Positions 25,754-34,218 of a stretch of DNA of 64,000 bases are shown piece by piece; the stretch's first letter is position 1; the number at the start of each line of letters is the position of its first letter. The stretch comes from Streptomyces sp. NBC_01262. Its GTDB lineage: Bacteria > Actinomycetota > Actinomycetes > Streptomycetales > Streptomycetaceae. The position numbers and the translations under genes are program-made. Under the pieces are notes generated by a model, which made no database searches, had not been told where the DNA came from, and was given only the letters and a program-made list of their open reading frames with translations. The stretch is from positions 682,001 through 746,000 of the forward strand of contig NZ_CP108462.1 of the NCBI RefSeq assembly GCF_036226365.1, written 5' to 3'.

Positions 25754-25958
25754 GTGCACTCCCGTGGTCCCCGCGCTGCTGGTGGTGATCCGCATCGTAC
25801 GACGCGACGCCTCGGGGGACGTTGGCACCCGAACGACCTCGCGGCAAGAACAGCCCCTCGATACCGGTCCTGATCGTTCCGCTCCGTCCGTCCGGCTGCC
25901 GAATCCCCTACGGACGAGGTCGGTTTGCCACACCCAGTCAGGTCTCGTTGCATTACGA

Positions 25959-25980
25959 GTTGGGGACGCGTTGGGGACGC
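25959..25980. repeat. Exact tandem duplication of an 11-bp unit
   Basis: GTTGGGGACGC is repeated twice with no gap, in the 258-bp space between the amidase start and the stop of the second PAP2 gene. The role is unknown. Confidence 0.6.
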
Positions 25981-26011
25981 CTGAGCGTCATCGGGCGGCG
26001 CGGGGCGCGAA

Positions 26012-26668
26012 TCAGGCGACGGGGGCCACGGGATACAGGACGTTCTCCTTGCGGTGGATCAGTACGGTGCCGAGGGCGAGGAGGGTGAGGGCGAAGAGCC
26101 AGCCGCCGAGGACGTCGGTTGCCCAGTGCATTCCGAGGTAGACGCGGCTCGCCCCGACGGCGATGGCCCAGCAGGTCAGCACGACGGCGGCGGCGCGGGC
26201 CCGGGCGGAGCGAAGCGTGCGCAGGAGGGCCCAGGCCAGCAGTCCTGCGGCGAGTGCCGAGGTGGTGGTGTGGCCGGAGGGGAAGGCGTAGCCGGAGGCA
26301 GGGGCGGCCCAGTCCGCGACGGGTGGGCGGGGGCGGGCGATGATGTGCAGGACGCCGTGGCGGAGTGCCTGGCCTGCGACGAGGAAGCCCAGGGCGGCGG
26401 CGGACGCCAGCAGGCGACCGCGCATGCCCTGGCTATGGCCGGCGATGAATCCCGCCGCGAGGGCGCACAGGTAGGGAACCGGCCCGGTTCCGGTGGCGGT
26501 GACGGCTCTGGCCAGGCCCCTGAGCAGGCCCGGGCGGTGGTGCAGCGACCAGGCGTGCGCGGTCCGGTCGAGGGCGAAGGGCGCTCCGTGGCGGTGGGCC
26601 AGCGTCAGGGCCAGAAGCGTGAAGAGCACGGCGCACACGCACAGGACGGTCAGTTCGAGCCGCTTCAC
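26012..26668 (-). CDS. PAP2-superfamily membrane phosphatase (second copy)
   Basis: 218 residues from a GTG at 26668 whose first bases overlap the stop of the upstream gene (GTGA). There are about five membrane helices. Acid phosphatase motifs are ARPRPP, PSGHTTTSALAAG and SRVYLGMHWATDVLGGW, giving the catalytic His residues. The first Lys of the usual KX6RP motif is not evident. It would dephosphorylate lipid phosphates (undecaprenyl-PP or phosphatidate-like) on the outer membrane face. It is the last gene of the DedA-PAP2-PAP2 operon. Confidence 0.9.
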   Translation of the reverse strand: MKRLELTVLCVCAVLFTLLALTLAHRHGAPFALDRTAHAWSLHHRPGLLRGLARAVTATGTGPVPYLCALAAGFIAGHSQGMRGRLLASAAALGFLVAGQALRHGVLHIIARPRPPVADWAAPASGYAFPSGHTTTSALAAGLLAWALLRTLRSARARAAAVVLTCWAIAVGASRVYLGMHWATDVLGGWLFALTLLALGTVLIHRKENVLYPVAPVA

Positions 26669-27270
26669 CGCGGGGCCACCAGCGGGCGCAGCCGGGTCTG
26701 CGCGAGCCGCTCCACCAGCGGGGCGGCGCGCCGCGCCTCGGTCATGAGCAGCCAGGCGACGGCCCCTCCCACGAGCAGGCCCATGGCGGCATCGTGCGGG
26801 TAGTGGGCGCCGACCCATACCCGGGAGACGGCCATGAGGATCGCGGCGGGGACGGCGAGCGCGGCCAGCTTGCGGTCGATGAACAGGACGGTGACGGCCG
26901 CGGCTGCGGCGATGGCGGCGTGGTTGCTGGGGAATGCCCAGTCGCTTGGCGCCGGGCAGGTCTCCAGGGTGACTGTGTGCAGGCTCTGGCAGGGCCGGTG
27001 TTCCCTGATCACTGATTTGAGGGCGTCGTCGGCGAGGAAGGCCACGACCACCACCACCGGTGCGGCCAGCGCCATGGCAGTACGCGAGCGTGCCGTGGCG
27101 GCCCGGGCGCGCCACCAGGCGGCCACCATGAGCGCCGCGAAGAACGCGAGACCGTACGTGGAGAAGAAGGAGACGGCGGAGTCCAGCCAGGCGGGTGAAC
27201 GCTCGGCCAGGCCGTTGACCGCCCGGTACAGACCGCCGTCGATGGAGCTGCCGCCGTACGCGAGGAGCAT
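26665..27270 (-). CDS. PAP2-superfamily membrane phosphatase (first copy)
   Basis: 201 residues. The ATG at 27270 overlaps the DedA stop (TGATG). All three signature motifs are present: KSVIREHRPC, FPSNHAAIAAAAAV and SRVWVGAHYPHDAAMG. Helices include GLAFFAALMVAAWW and TAMALAAPVVVVVAFLA. It resembles BcrC/undecaprenyl-diphosphatase-like PAP2 proteins. Coupling to DedA, a lipid-carrier flippase family, fits a joint role in recycling undecaprenyl phosphate (inference). Confidence 0.92.
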   Translation of the reverse strand: MLLAYGGSSIDGGLYRAVNGLAERSPAWLDSAVSFFSTYGLAFFAALMVAAWWRARAATARSRTAMALAAPVVVVVAFLADDALKSVIREHRPCQSLHTVTLETCPAPSDWAFPSNHAAIAAAAAVTVLFIDRKLAALAVPAAILMAVSRVWVGAHYPHDAAMGLLVGGAVAWLLMTEARRAAPLVERLAQTRLRPLVAPR

Positions 27271-27983
27271 CAGCGCGAACCGGCCTCGGACGCCTCGGCC
27301 GGGTCGGAGGTCCCGGTTCCCGGGGACGCCCCGGACGCGCGGCGCGAGCGGGATCGCCGTACTTCGAGGACGAGCGGGATCAGCGAGATGATCACGATCA
27401 GGGCGATGAGGGGCAGCAGATAGCGGTCGACGTTGGGGATGGACGAGCCCAGCGCGTAGCCGCCGAGCACCAGGCCGACGGTCCAGAGCGTGCCGCCGAG
27501 CGCCTGCCAGAGGGTGAAGACGCGGGCGGGCACGTTCAGTGCGCCGGCCAGGGGGTTGAGGACGGTGCGTACGACGGGGACGAAGCGGGCCAGGACGATC
27601 GCCTTGGCGTGGCCGTAGCGGTCGAGCAGTTCCTCGGCGCGGGCGGCTCCCTCGGCGAGCTTGCGGCTGCGGCTGCGGGCCAGCAGGGTCCGTCCCCCGC
27701 GCCGGCCGATCCAGTAGCCGGTCTGCGCGCCGAGCAGGGCACCGGCGACCGAGGCGATGAGGACCTGGGGCAACGAGAGGTGGACCGAGCCGTCGTTGCC
27801 GGAGACGCACAGCAGGCCGGCGGTGAAGAGCAGGGAGTCGCCGGGCAGGAAGAAGCCGATCAGCAGGCCGGTCTCGGCGAAGAGCACCACCGCGATGCCC
27901 AGGGCGCCGAACGCGGACAGCAGGGATCCCGCGTCCAGGATGTTCACGGCCTGCGGCATCACCGCGAGCGCGGATACGGCCAT
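27270..27983 (-). CDS. DedA-family membrane protein
   Basis: 237 residues. Typical DedA segments are LFAETGLLIGFFLPGDSLLF, GALLGAQTGYWIGRRGGRTL and ARFVPVVRTVLNPLAGALN, the last with the conserved Arg residues, followed by a C-terminal helix pair and a charged tail. Members of the family (UptA, DedA) flip C55-phosphate or other lipids across the membrane. The ATG has GGGAG upstream. It is the first gene of the operon with two PAP2 phosphatases. A 33-bp dyad, shared with the divergent blaI-like gene, lies 55 bp upstream. Confidence 0.92.
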   Translation of the reverse strand: MAVSALAVMPQAVNILDAGSLLSAFGALGIAVVLFAETGLLIGFFLPGDSLLFTAGLLCVSGNDGSVHLSLPQVLIASVAGALLGAQTGYWIGRRGGRTLLARSRSRKLAEGAARAEELLDRYGHAKAIVLARFVPVVRTVLNPLAGALNVPARVFTLWQALGGTLWTVGLVLGGYALGSSIPNVDRYLLPLIALIVIISLIPLVLEVRRSRSRRASGASPGTGTSDPAEASEAGSR

Positions 27984-28037
27984 GTGTGCTGCTCCCGTTT
28001 AGTCTGGCAGGGCTGTCCTGCGCGACGGCTGGACTGA

Positions 28038-28070
28038 CTACAGTGAAGTAGACGGTCTACATCACTGTAG
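28038..28070. promoter_or_regulatory. BlaI/MecI-type operator, long dyad
   Basis: A 33-bp near-perfect inverted repeat with outer arms CTACAGTGA/TCACTGTAG and inner arms GTAGAC/GTCTAC. It contains the TACA/TGTA cores known for BlaI boxes. It lies between dedA (start 27983) and the blaI-like gene (start 28096), so one bound dimer pair could silence both directions. Confidence 0.8.
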
Positions 28071-28095
28071 ACGAAGGGCGGGGAAGGAGCGTGCC

Positions 28096-28467
28096 TTGAG
28101 CGACGCAGGCGCTGAGCGGCGGCCGGCCGGAGAGCTGGAATCGAGCGTCCTGGCGGCCTTGTGGACCGCCGGTGAACCGCTGACGCCCGCCCAGGTCCAG
28201 AAGGCCCTCGGGTCCTCGCTCGCCCGGACGACCGTGACCACGATCCTGTCCCGCCTGCACGACAAGGGCATCGTCATCCGCACCCGAGCCGGACGCGGCT
28301 ACGCCTACGCCCCCACCGAGGACGCCGCCGGGCTGAGGGCCCGCCGTATGCACTCCGAGCTGGAGAAGGACGACGACCGCGGCACCGTGCTGGCCCGTTT
28401 CGTCTCCCAGCTCACCGACGAGGACGAGCGACTGCTCCGGACCCTGCTGGAAGGGGGCACCGGATGA
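28096..28467 (+). CDS. BlaI/MecI-family repressor
   Basis: 123 residues from a TTG at 28096 with AAGGAG upstream. The winged helix is GELESSVLAALWTAGEPLTP, then ARTTVTTILSRLHDKGIVIR and RAGRGYAYAPTE. The C-terminal dimerisation helices include FVSQLTDEDERLLRTLLEG. In the BlaI-BlaR1 paradigm, the membrane peptidase inactivates the repressor by cleavage on an envelope signal. Here the next gene, overlapping by four bases (ATGA), encodes an M56-type peptidase. The dyad just upstream suggests autoregulation and control of the dedA operon. Confidence 0.93.
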   Translation: MSDAGAERRPAGELESSVLAALWTAGEPLTPAQVQKALGSSLARTTVTTILSRLHDKGIVIRTRAGRGYAYAPTEDAAGLRARRMHSELEKDDDRGTVLARFVSQLTDEDERLLRTLLEGGTG

Positions 28468-29417
28468 CCCCCATCGTGTGGCTGCCGCTGATCGTCCCCT
28501 TCCTCGCCGTCCCCGCCGCCCGCCGCGTCGTCGCCGCCCTCGAACCCGGCCGCGCGGTACGGCTGCTCACCGCGACAGCGGTGGGCCTGGCCGCCTGCAG
28601 CGTGGCCGCACTGCTGCTGCTCGTCGTCCCCGGCGCCTCGTACCTGCCGGTAGTGGCCGTACTCGGCGAACTCGCCAAGCCGCTGACGGTGGGCCCGCCG
28701 TCCGTGGCCGTCGCCATCTCCGTGGCCGCCGCCGGGCTGCTGGCCTGGCGCGGCGGCGCCGCCGCGGCCGCCGTGCTGCGCCTTCGCGCCGATCTGCGCC
28801 GGGCCAGGCAGGTGGCGGGCGGAACGGGCGCGGAGCTGGCTGTACTGCCGGACGATCACCCCGACGCCTACGCGCTGCCCGGCCGCCCCGGCCAGATCGT
28901 GGTGACCACCGGAATGCTGAACGCCCTGGACCCGGACGAGCGCGAGGCACTGTTCGCCCACGAGCGCGCCCACCTGCGCTGCCGCCACCACCTCCTGCTC
29001 GCCGCCATGGAACTGGCCGCCGTGTTCCACCCCGCTCTGCCCGCGCTGAAGGAACCACTCGGCTACGCCCTCGAACGCGCCGCCGACGAGGCCGCAGCCC
29101 AGGCCGTCGGCGACCGCGGCCTCGTCGGGCGTGCAATCGGCCGCGCCGCCCTGGCCGCGAGCACTGCCCTCACCACCTCGGCCGGCCGTCGTCCCCGCGC
29201 CGCGCTCGCCGCGGCCGCCGGCCCGGTACCCCGCCGCGTGGCCGCCCTCCTGGGCAGCCGTGAGCCCGGCGGTGCACCCCGTACGCCCCTGGCCGGCCGG
29301 TTCGTCGCCGCCGCACTCCTGACCTGCGTCGCCCTGTCCGGCGCATCGGCGATCGGCGCCGCCGACTCCCTGCACACGAGCATCGAAATCGCCCAGGGAG
29401 AGATCCCCCACCGCTGA
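28464..29417 (+). CDS. M56/BlaR1-type membrane metallopeptidase
   Basis: 317 residues. N-terminal helices are VWLPLIVPFLAVPAA, TAVGLAACSVAALLLLVVP and VAVAISVAAAGLLAW. A cytoplasmic zinc peptidase domain follows, with IVVTTGMLNALDPDERE and the HERAH zinc motif at H166-H170; E and D residues in ALERAADEAAAQAVGDR probably complete the site. A final helix, FVAAALLTCVALSGASA, leads to a short external tail. There is no penicillin-binding sensor domain as in BlaR1, so the signal is different. It would relieve repression by the BlaI partner. Confidence 0.9.
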   Translation: MTPIVWLPLIVPFLAVPAARRVVAALEPGRAVRLLTATAVGLAACSVAALLLLVVPGASYLPVVAVLGELAKPLTVGPPSVAVAISVAAAGLLAWRGGAAAAAVLRLRADLRRARQVAGGTGAELAVLPDDHPDAYALPGRPGQIVVTTGMLNALDPDEREALFAHERAHLRCRHHLLLAAMELAAVFHPALPALKEPLGYALERAADEAAAQAVGDRGLVGRAIGRAALAASTALTTSAGRRPRAALAAAAGPVPRRVAALLGSREPGGAPRTPLAGRFVAAALLTCVALSGASAIGAADSLHTSIEIAQGEIPHR

Positions 29418-29478
29418 GCACGATGTCCATGTCCCCGCATCTGCGCACGGCATCGGGCCGAAAGCCGCTGGGAGATTC

Positions 29479-30258
29479 CTACGCGACGTCCTTGCGGGTC
29501 GCCGCGAGGTAGCCGACGAAGGCCAGGATCGCGATCGTCCAGTACAGGGTGACCGGCCCGAGCCCCCATGCCAGGCCACCACGGCCGGAGGAGACCGCCA
29601 TCCAGTCGGCGAACGACGCGCCCAGCGGCCGGGTCACGATGTAAGCGGACCAGAAGGCCACGATCGCGCCCAGCCCGAACCACCGGTGGGCGACCGCCGG
29701 TACGGCGATGGCCGCGGCGAACATGACGCCCGAGCCGAGATATCCCAGGCCCAGCGTGGTGGCGGTCAGGTCCCCGGCCGCGGTGCCCAGGGCGAAGGTC
29801 GCGAGCACGGTGGCCCAGTAGAAGAGCTCGCGGCGCCGGGTGTGGATGCTGTGGATGGACAGGGTCTTCTCGCATCCGTACCAGAGGGCGAAGACCATTC
29901 CGAGGGCCAGCAGGAAGAACGGGGTGGAGATCAGGTACGGAACGCCCAGCCCGACGTGCAGGATGTCGGCGGCCATCGTGCCGAAGACGCTGACCATGAC
30001 GACGGCGGTCCAGTAGATCCAGGCCACGTACCGGCGGGCGGTCAGCTGGACGGCCAGCGCCGCCGCCAGGGCGAGCGCGCCCAGTCCGACGGCGGGAACC
30101 GGGCCGAGCAGATGCGCCAGCCAGTCGGAGGCGGTCTCGCCCATGCCGGTCGTGAGCACCTTGATGATCCAGAAGTAGACCGTGACTTCCGGCACCTTGC
30201 TCATCGCGTGCCGGACGCCCCGCGAAGGGCCGTCGTGAAGGAGCTGATCTGTCGCCAT
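29479..30258 (-). CDS. COG4705-type multispanning membrane protein (copy 1)
   Basis: About 259 residues with some seven to eight helices, in repeats each carrying a short conserved turn (VPEVTVYFWIIKVLTTGMGE, LSIHSIHTRRRELFYWATVL, ALGTAAGDLTATTLGLGYLG, IVTRPLGASFADWM). The start at 30258 (MATDQLL) is chosen because the paralogue at 32498-33328 also begins MAT before the shared SKVPEVT...YFWIIK. These proteins are annotated as repeat-containing membrane-anchored proteins of unknown function. It diverges from the response regulator gene with 211 bp between. Confidence 0.85.
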   Translation of the reverse strand: MATDQLLHDGPSRGVRHAMSKVPEVTVYFWIIKVLTTGMGETASDWLAHLLGPVPAVGLGALALAAALAVQLTARRYVAWIYWTAVVMVSVFGTMAADILHVGLGVPYLISTPFFLLALGMVFALWYGCEKTLSIHSIHTRRRELFYWATVLATFALGTAAGDLTATTLGLGYLGSGVMFAAAIAVPAVAHRWFGLGAIVAFWSAYIVTRPLGASFADWMAVSSGRGGLAWGLGPVTLYWTIAILAFVGYLAATRKDVA

Positions 30259-30469
30259 GGGTGGCAACCCTGGCACGGGAACTCTCGTGCGTCCCATGCC
30301 TCTTTGCCCCATGTTGACCTCTCTCACCACAGCTTTGCCGTTCCTTTGGCGCAGGCGGCAGGAACCCGCCCCGCGCGAGGCAGCAGTGTCCGGGACGGAA
30401 CCTGTACGCAGCCTGAACGCCGGAGCCGGACGGCGGGTCCGAAGGGACAGCGCGGGTGATACTGGCCCG

Positions 30470-31135
30470 GTGACCCACCACCGTGTCCTGGTCGTCGAGG
30501 ACGATCACGGCCTGCGCGACGTCCTCGCCCGCGGCCTGCGCGAGGAGCACTTCGACGTGCTCACCGCCGCCGACGGCGCGGGCGCCCTGCGTGCGGTGCG
30601 CGAACGGGTGGACGCGGTCGTCCTGGACGTCGGACTGCCCGACTCCGACGGACGGGACGTGTGCCAGGCGATGCGCGCCTCCGGCATCGATGCCCCCGTG
30701 GTCTTCCTCACCGCCCGTGACAACATCACCGACCGGCTCTCCGGCTTCTCCGCCGGCGGCGACGACTATCTGTGCAAGCCCTTCCACCTGGCCGAACTCG
30801 CCGCCCGGGTGCGTGCGGCCCTGCGCCGGGCCGGGCGCGAGCCGTCCGTCGAGGTGGAGGAGCTGCGGCTGGACCCCGTACGGCACCAGTTGCAGGTGCG
30901 GGGGCTGCCGGTCGCGCTGACGCCCACCGAGTTCCGGCTGCTGGCCTGCCTGATGGCCGCCCCCGGCGCCGTCGTGCGCAGGCGGGCGCTGCTGCGGGCG
31001 GGCTGGCCGGAGGGCGCGCAGGTCAGCGACAACACTCTCGACCAGTATCTGGCCCGTCTGCGGCGCAAGCTGCGCGACGCGGACAGCCCGCGCGGCATCG
31101 ACACCGTACGCGGAGTGGGCTACCGCTTCGTATGA
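30470..31135 (+). CDS. OmpR-family response regulator
   Basis: 221 residues from a GTG at 30470. The receiver domain has acidic residues in HRVLVVEDDHGLRDVL, phosphoacceptor D53 in AVVLDVGLPDSDG and Lys in YLCKPFHLAEL. The C-terminal winged helix is ALTPTEFRLLACLMAAPGAV, then VSDNTLDQYLARLRRKL and GVGYRFV. Its stop overlaps the kinase start (ATGA). It probably controls one or both flanking COG4705 genes (inference from position). Confidence 0.95.
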   Translation: MTHHRVLVVEDDHGLRDVLARGLREEHFDVLTAADGAGALRAVRERVDAVVLDVGLPDSDGRDVCQAMRASGIDAPVVFLTARDNITDRLSGFSAGGDDYLCKPFHLAELAARVRAALRRAGREPSVEVEELRLDPVRHQLQVRGLPVALTPTEFRLLACLMAAPGAVVRRRALLRAGWPEGAQVSDNTLDQYLARLRRKLRDADSPRGIDTVRGVGYRFV

Positions 31136-32517
31136 GTGCCCGCCGCCCCCTGTCTTCCTGGATTCCCCAGCCCCGCGTCCCGCGTCTGCTGCGCCCGGCG
31201 ACCCTGCGCGGCCGTCTGGCGCTGCTCGCGCTGGTCACCACCACCTTGTGGGTGGTGATCCTGACCGCCGGGTTCAACGTCGCGCTCGCGGCGAGGCTGC
31301 GCCAGCAGGCCGACGATCTGCTGCGCACCCGGGCCGCTGCGGTAGCAGCCACCGTGGAGGCCCGGCCGGGCGGCGCGCTGGTGGTGCACGAGCCGAGCGA
31401 CGACCGCGCCCTCGACGTGGGGGTCTGGATCTACCAGGGCCACCAGCTGGTCGAGGGCACCAGCGCCGGGGAGCCCCACACGGTGGCCGACCGGCTCGTG
31501 GGCCACGGCCGCGCCTACGCCCAGATCGGCGAGCCGTACGCCACGCGGCTGTACGCCCTGCCCGTCACCTACCACGGCAGGCAGATCGGCACCGTCGTCG
31601 CCTCGGTCGGCCTCGACGCCTACCGCACCACGGCCGACGCCGCCCTGGCCGGGTCGATCGCGCTCGGCCTGCTGCTGCTCGGCGGCATCTACCTGGTCAC
31701 CCGTACGCTCGTCGGCCGGGCCCTGCGGCCGGTCGCCGCAATGAGCGCCCAGGCCTCCCGCTGGAGCGAGCGCGGGGCGGCCGAACGCTTCGGGTCCGCC
31801 GCCCGACCCGCCGAGCTGGCCTCACTCGCCGCCAGCCTCGACGAACTCCTCGACCGGCTGGCCGCCGTCCTGCGGCACGAACAGCAGCAGTCCGCCGAGC
31901 TCTCCCACGAACTGCGCACCCCGCTGGCCCGCATCACCGCCGAGACCGACTGGCTGACCGCCCGCCCGCGCACCCCGGCCCAGCAGCGCGCCTCCCACGA
32001 GGCCATCGCGACATCGGCTGCCGGGATGCAGCGGATCTGCGAGAGCCTGCTGTCCGAGGCCCGCACCCGCAACGGCCAGACCCCCGGACGCTGCGATCTG
32101 CCCGAGGTGGCCCGTGACCTGGCCCGGCGAGCCGCCGAGCACCGCCGCGACGGGCCGGCCTTCACCGTAGGCGGCGACCACGCCACCGCCGGTGTGTCGG
32201 CCACGGTCGCCGAACGCATCCTGACCCCACTGCTGGACAACGCCGCCCGCTACGCCACCCACCGTGTCACCGTCCAGTGCGTCCAGCTCGCAGGCTCCGT
32301 CCAGGTGACCGTCCGCGACGACGGCCCCGGCGTACCCGAAGACTTTCGCGCCGCCCTCTTCGAGCCCGGCCGCCGCGCCGACCCCGGTGACGGTCACGAC
32401 GGCGCCGGTCTCGGCCTCGCCCTCGCCCGCCGGCTGGCCAGGGCCGCGGTCGGAGACATCGAGCTGGCCGACTCCGACAGCGGCGCCGCCTTCACCGTCA
32501 CGCTGCCGGCAGGCTGA
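31132..32517 (+). CDS. Sensor histidine kinase
   Basis: 461 residues. The first helix is LALLALVTTTLWVVILTAGF. A periplasmic sensor region of roughly 130 residues follows (DRALDVGVWIYQGHQLVEGT), then a second helix, GSIALGLLLLGGIYLVTRTL. A HAMP-like linker and the HisKA box ELSHELRTPLARI (phosphorylated H259) come next, with the ATPase motifs LLDNAARYA (N box), DDGPGVPE and GAGLGLALARRLA. It pairs with the upstream regulator by ATGA coupling. The signal is unknown. Its 3' end overlaps the convergent COG4705 gene by 20 bp. Confidence 0.95.
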   Translation: MSARRPLSSWIPQPRVPRLLRPATLRGRLALLALVTTTLWVVILTAGFNVALAARLRQQADDLLRTRAAAVAATVEARPGGALVVHEPSDDRALDVGVWIYQGHQLVEGTSAGEPHTVADRLVGHGRAYAQIGEPYATRLYALPVTYHGRQIGTVVASVGLDAYRTTADAALAGSIALGLLLLGGIYLVTRTLVGRALRPVAAMSAQASRWSERGAAERFGSAARPAELASLAASLDELLDRLAAVLRHEQQQSAELSHELRTPLARITAETDWLTARPRTPAQQRASHEAIATSAAGMQRICESLLSEARTRNGQTPGRCDLPEVARDLARRAAEHRRDGPAFTVGGDHATAGVSATVAERILTPLLDNAARYATHRVTVQCVQLAGSVQVTVRDDGPGVPEDFRAALFEPGRRADPGDGHDGAGLGLALARRLARAAVGDIELADSDSGAAFTVTLPAG

Positions 32518-33328
32518 CCGCCCCTTCGCCGTCGCCGTCCTCGGCCACCGCCACGTCCCGCCGGGTGACGGTGAGGTAGACGACCAGAGCGAGGATCGTG
32601 ACCAGGAACAGCATGCTGGTCCCTACCGTGCCGAGGCCCAGTCCGCCGTCACCACGCGGCTGCGAGAGGTAGTCGCCGATCGACGCGCCGAACGGGCGGG
32701 TCAGTACGTACGCGATCCAGAACGCCAGGACCGCACCCAGCCGGAGCCGGAGATGAGCCACCGTCACCGCCGCGATCAGCGCGCCGAACACAACGGCCGA
32801 CACCCAGTAACCCAGGTCCAGCCGCTCCGCCGTCAGATCGCCGGCCGAGGTCCCGAGCGCGAACGTGAAAAGAATCGCCAGCCAGTAAAACGCCTCCCGG
32901 CGCACGGTCCGGATGCTGTGGATGGACAGCGTCCGCTCACTCACGTACCAGGCCGCGAAGGTCACCGCGAGCAGCCCGGCGAAGACCGGCGTGGTCACCG
33001 TCAGCGACACCCCCAGGTTGTCCGTCAGATTGTCGCTCACCAGCGTGCCGACCACGCTGATCAGCACCACCGCCAGCCAGTACACCCCGGGCACGTAAGC
33101 CTTCACCCGGAACTGAAGGACGAGGGTGACCACCAGCAGCACCGACATGATCAGAGAGGTGGCGGTCAGGCCGAGCCCGAGATTCTCGTTCAGCAGATCC
33201 GCCGCGGTCTCCCCCACTGTCGTGCACAGAATCTTGATGATCCAGAAGTACAGCGTGACTTCCGGAACCTTGCTCAGCATCTGACGGCTCCGGGGTACAG
33301 CCCCGAGCTCATCGGTATGGGTCGCCAT
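32498..33328 (-). CDS. COG4705-type multispanning membrane protein (copy 2)
   Basis: About 276 residues, paralogous to copy 1 along its length: SKVPEVTLYFWIIKILCTTV, TLSIHSIRTVRREAFYWLAI, ALGTSAGDLTAERLDLGYWV and VLTRPFGASIGDYLSQP. The frame extends further upstream, but the ATG at 33328 (MATHTDELG) aligns with the copy 1 start. It converges on the kinase gene. Truncated tetR debris lies 41 bp upstream on the other strand. Confidence 0.85.
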   Translation of the reverse strand: MATHTDELGAVPRSRQMLSKVPEVTLYFWIIKILCTTVGETAADLLNENLGLGLTATSLIMSVLLVVTLVLQFRVKAYVPGVYWLAVVLISVVGTLVSDNLTDNLGVSLTVTTPVFAGLLAVTFAAWYVSERTLSIHSIRTVRREAFYWLAILFTFALGTSAGDLTAERLDLGYWVSAVVFGALIAAVTVAHLRLRLGAVLAFWIAYVLTRPFGASIGDYLSQPRGDGGLGLGTVGTSMLFLVTILALVVYLTVTRRDVAVAEDGDGEGAVSLPAA

Positions 33329-33368
33329 GGCACGCCAAGCTGCCACGCCACACCTGAACACGACCTGA

Positions 33369-33815
33369 CCGCATGACGCCGACGCCGTCCTGCTCCCGCT
33401 GGAGGACCTCGGGTCCGCCGTGGCGGCCCGGCTGGCCGAGCGTCCCGACAGGGAGGCCCCGCTCCCGGCGCTGCGAGGGGCGCTGGACGTCCTCGTCGAG
33501 GACGTCACGGCCCACGCGGACCGCTGGCGCACGGTCATCGCGCTCAACCGGCAAACGCCGTCACTGCGGGCCCGCCACCTCGACAAGCTGGACCAGTGGC
33601 TCGCGCAGATCGCACCGGTCCTCGCGCGGCGGATGGACGCACCGGCGGGCGATCCGACGCCACGGCTGTACTGCAGCGTCCTGCTCGCGGCCTGGGAGAG
33701 CGCCGTTCAGTCCTGGTACTCCGGTGCACGGGACACCGACCTCGGAAAGGCGCTGGATGACGCGGTCCAGGCCCTGACCGTGCTGCTGACGCCCCCGCGA
33801 AGCGAACGCACGTAG
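33369..33815 (+). pseudogene. TetR-family regulator remnant (C-terminal domain only)
   Basis: The frame from the TGA at 33366 onwards reads PHDADAVLLPLEDLGSAVAA, RLAERPDREAPLPALRGALD, DRWRTVIALNRQTPSLRARH, LDKLDQWLAQIAPVLARRMD and ESAVQSWYSGARDTDLGKAL. This is the typical MftR-like C-terminal half of an actinomycete TetR regulator. The N-terminal helix-turn-helix is missing. No start with a ribosome binding site was seen, so the gene is probably dead. Confidence 0.8.
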
Positions 33816-33824
33816 CAGACCAGG

Positions 33825-33839
33825 CCCCGCCGAGCGGGG
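33825..33839. terminator. Short hairpin after the tetR remnant
   Basis: CCCCGC-CGA-GCGGGG lies nine bases after the tetR stop, a likely relic of its terminator. Confidence 0.45.
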
Positions 33840-34218
33840 AGTGGGGACCGCCCCGGCAACACTGCGACGCTCACGGTCTGGTGAGGTGGGCGTAGGCGCG
33901 CGCGCCTGCCGTCGCTGGCGGCGGGCCCGGCAGTGAGCGCCGACGATGATCAGCCGTGACGCCACGGGATCCGGTACGCCGATCAGGTCGATGCGGGACC
34001 TCGTCCGCGTGGAAATTCCGGCGCCTGGAAGGCCAAGGGGCCGCGGCGGGAACAGCCGGTCCGGCCGGCACGGTTGCATCGACCGAGGGACCGGCGCCGC
34101 ACGGGCGGGGAACACGGAGACCACAAGGTCGTCCGCCCCACCAGGATCCGGGCCCCAGGATCGCGGTACGCCCGCCGCACACTCGGACCAAGACGTATTT
34201 CTGCAGGAGGACTGCTTC
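33840..34218. other. Intergenic stretch without recognised genes
   Basis: 379 bp between the tetR remnant and the PIG-L gene. No frame on either strand gives a protein I recognise. It ends in the CAGGAGG ribosome binding site of the next gene, so it probably carries that gene's promoter. Confidence 0.5.

Noticed and set aside
24329..25873. 514-codon plus-strand frame over the amidase
   Set aside because: Glycine-rich antisense frame; amidase motifs on the other strand are clear.
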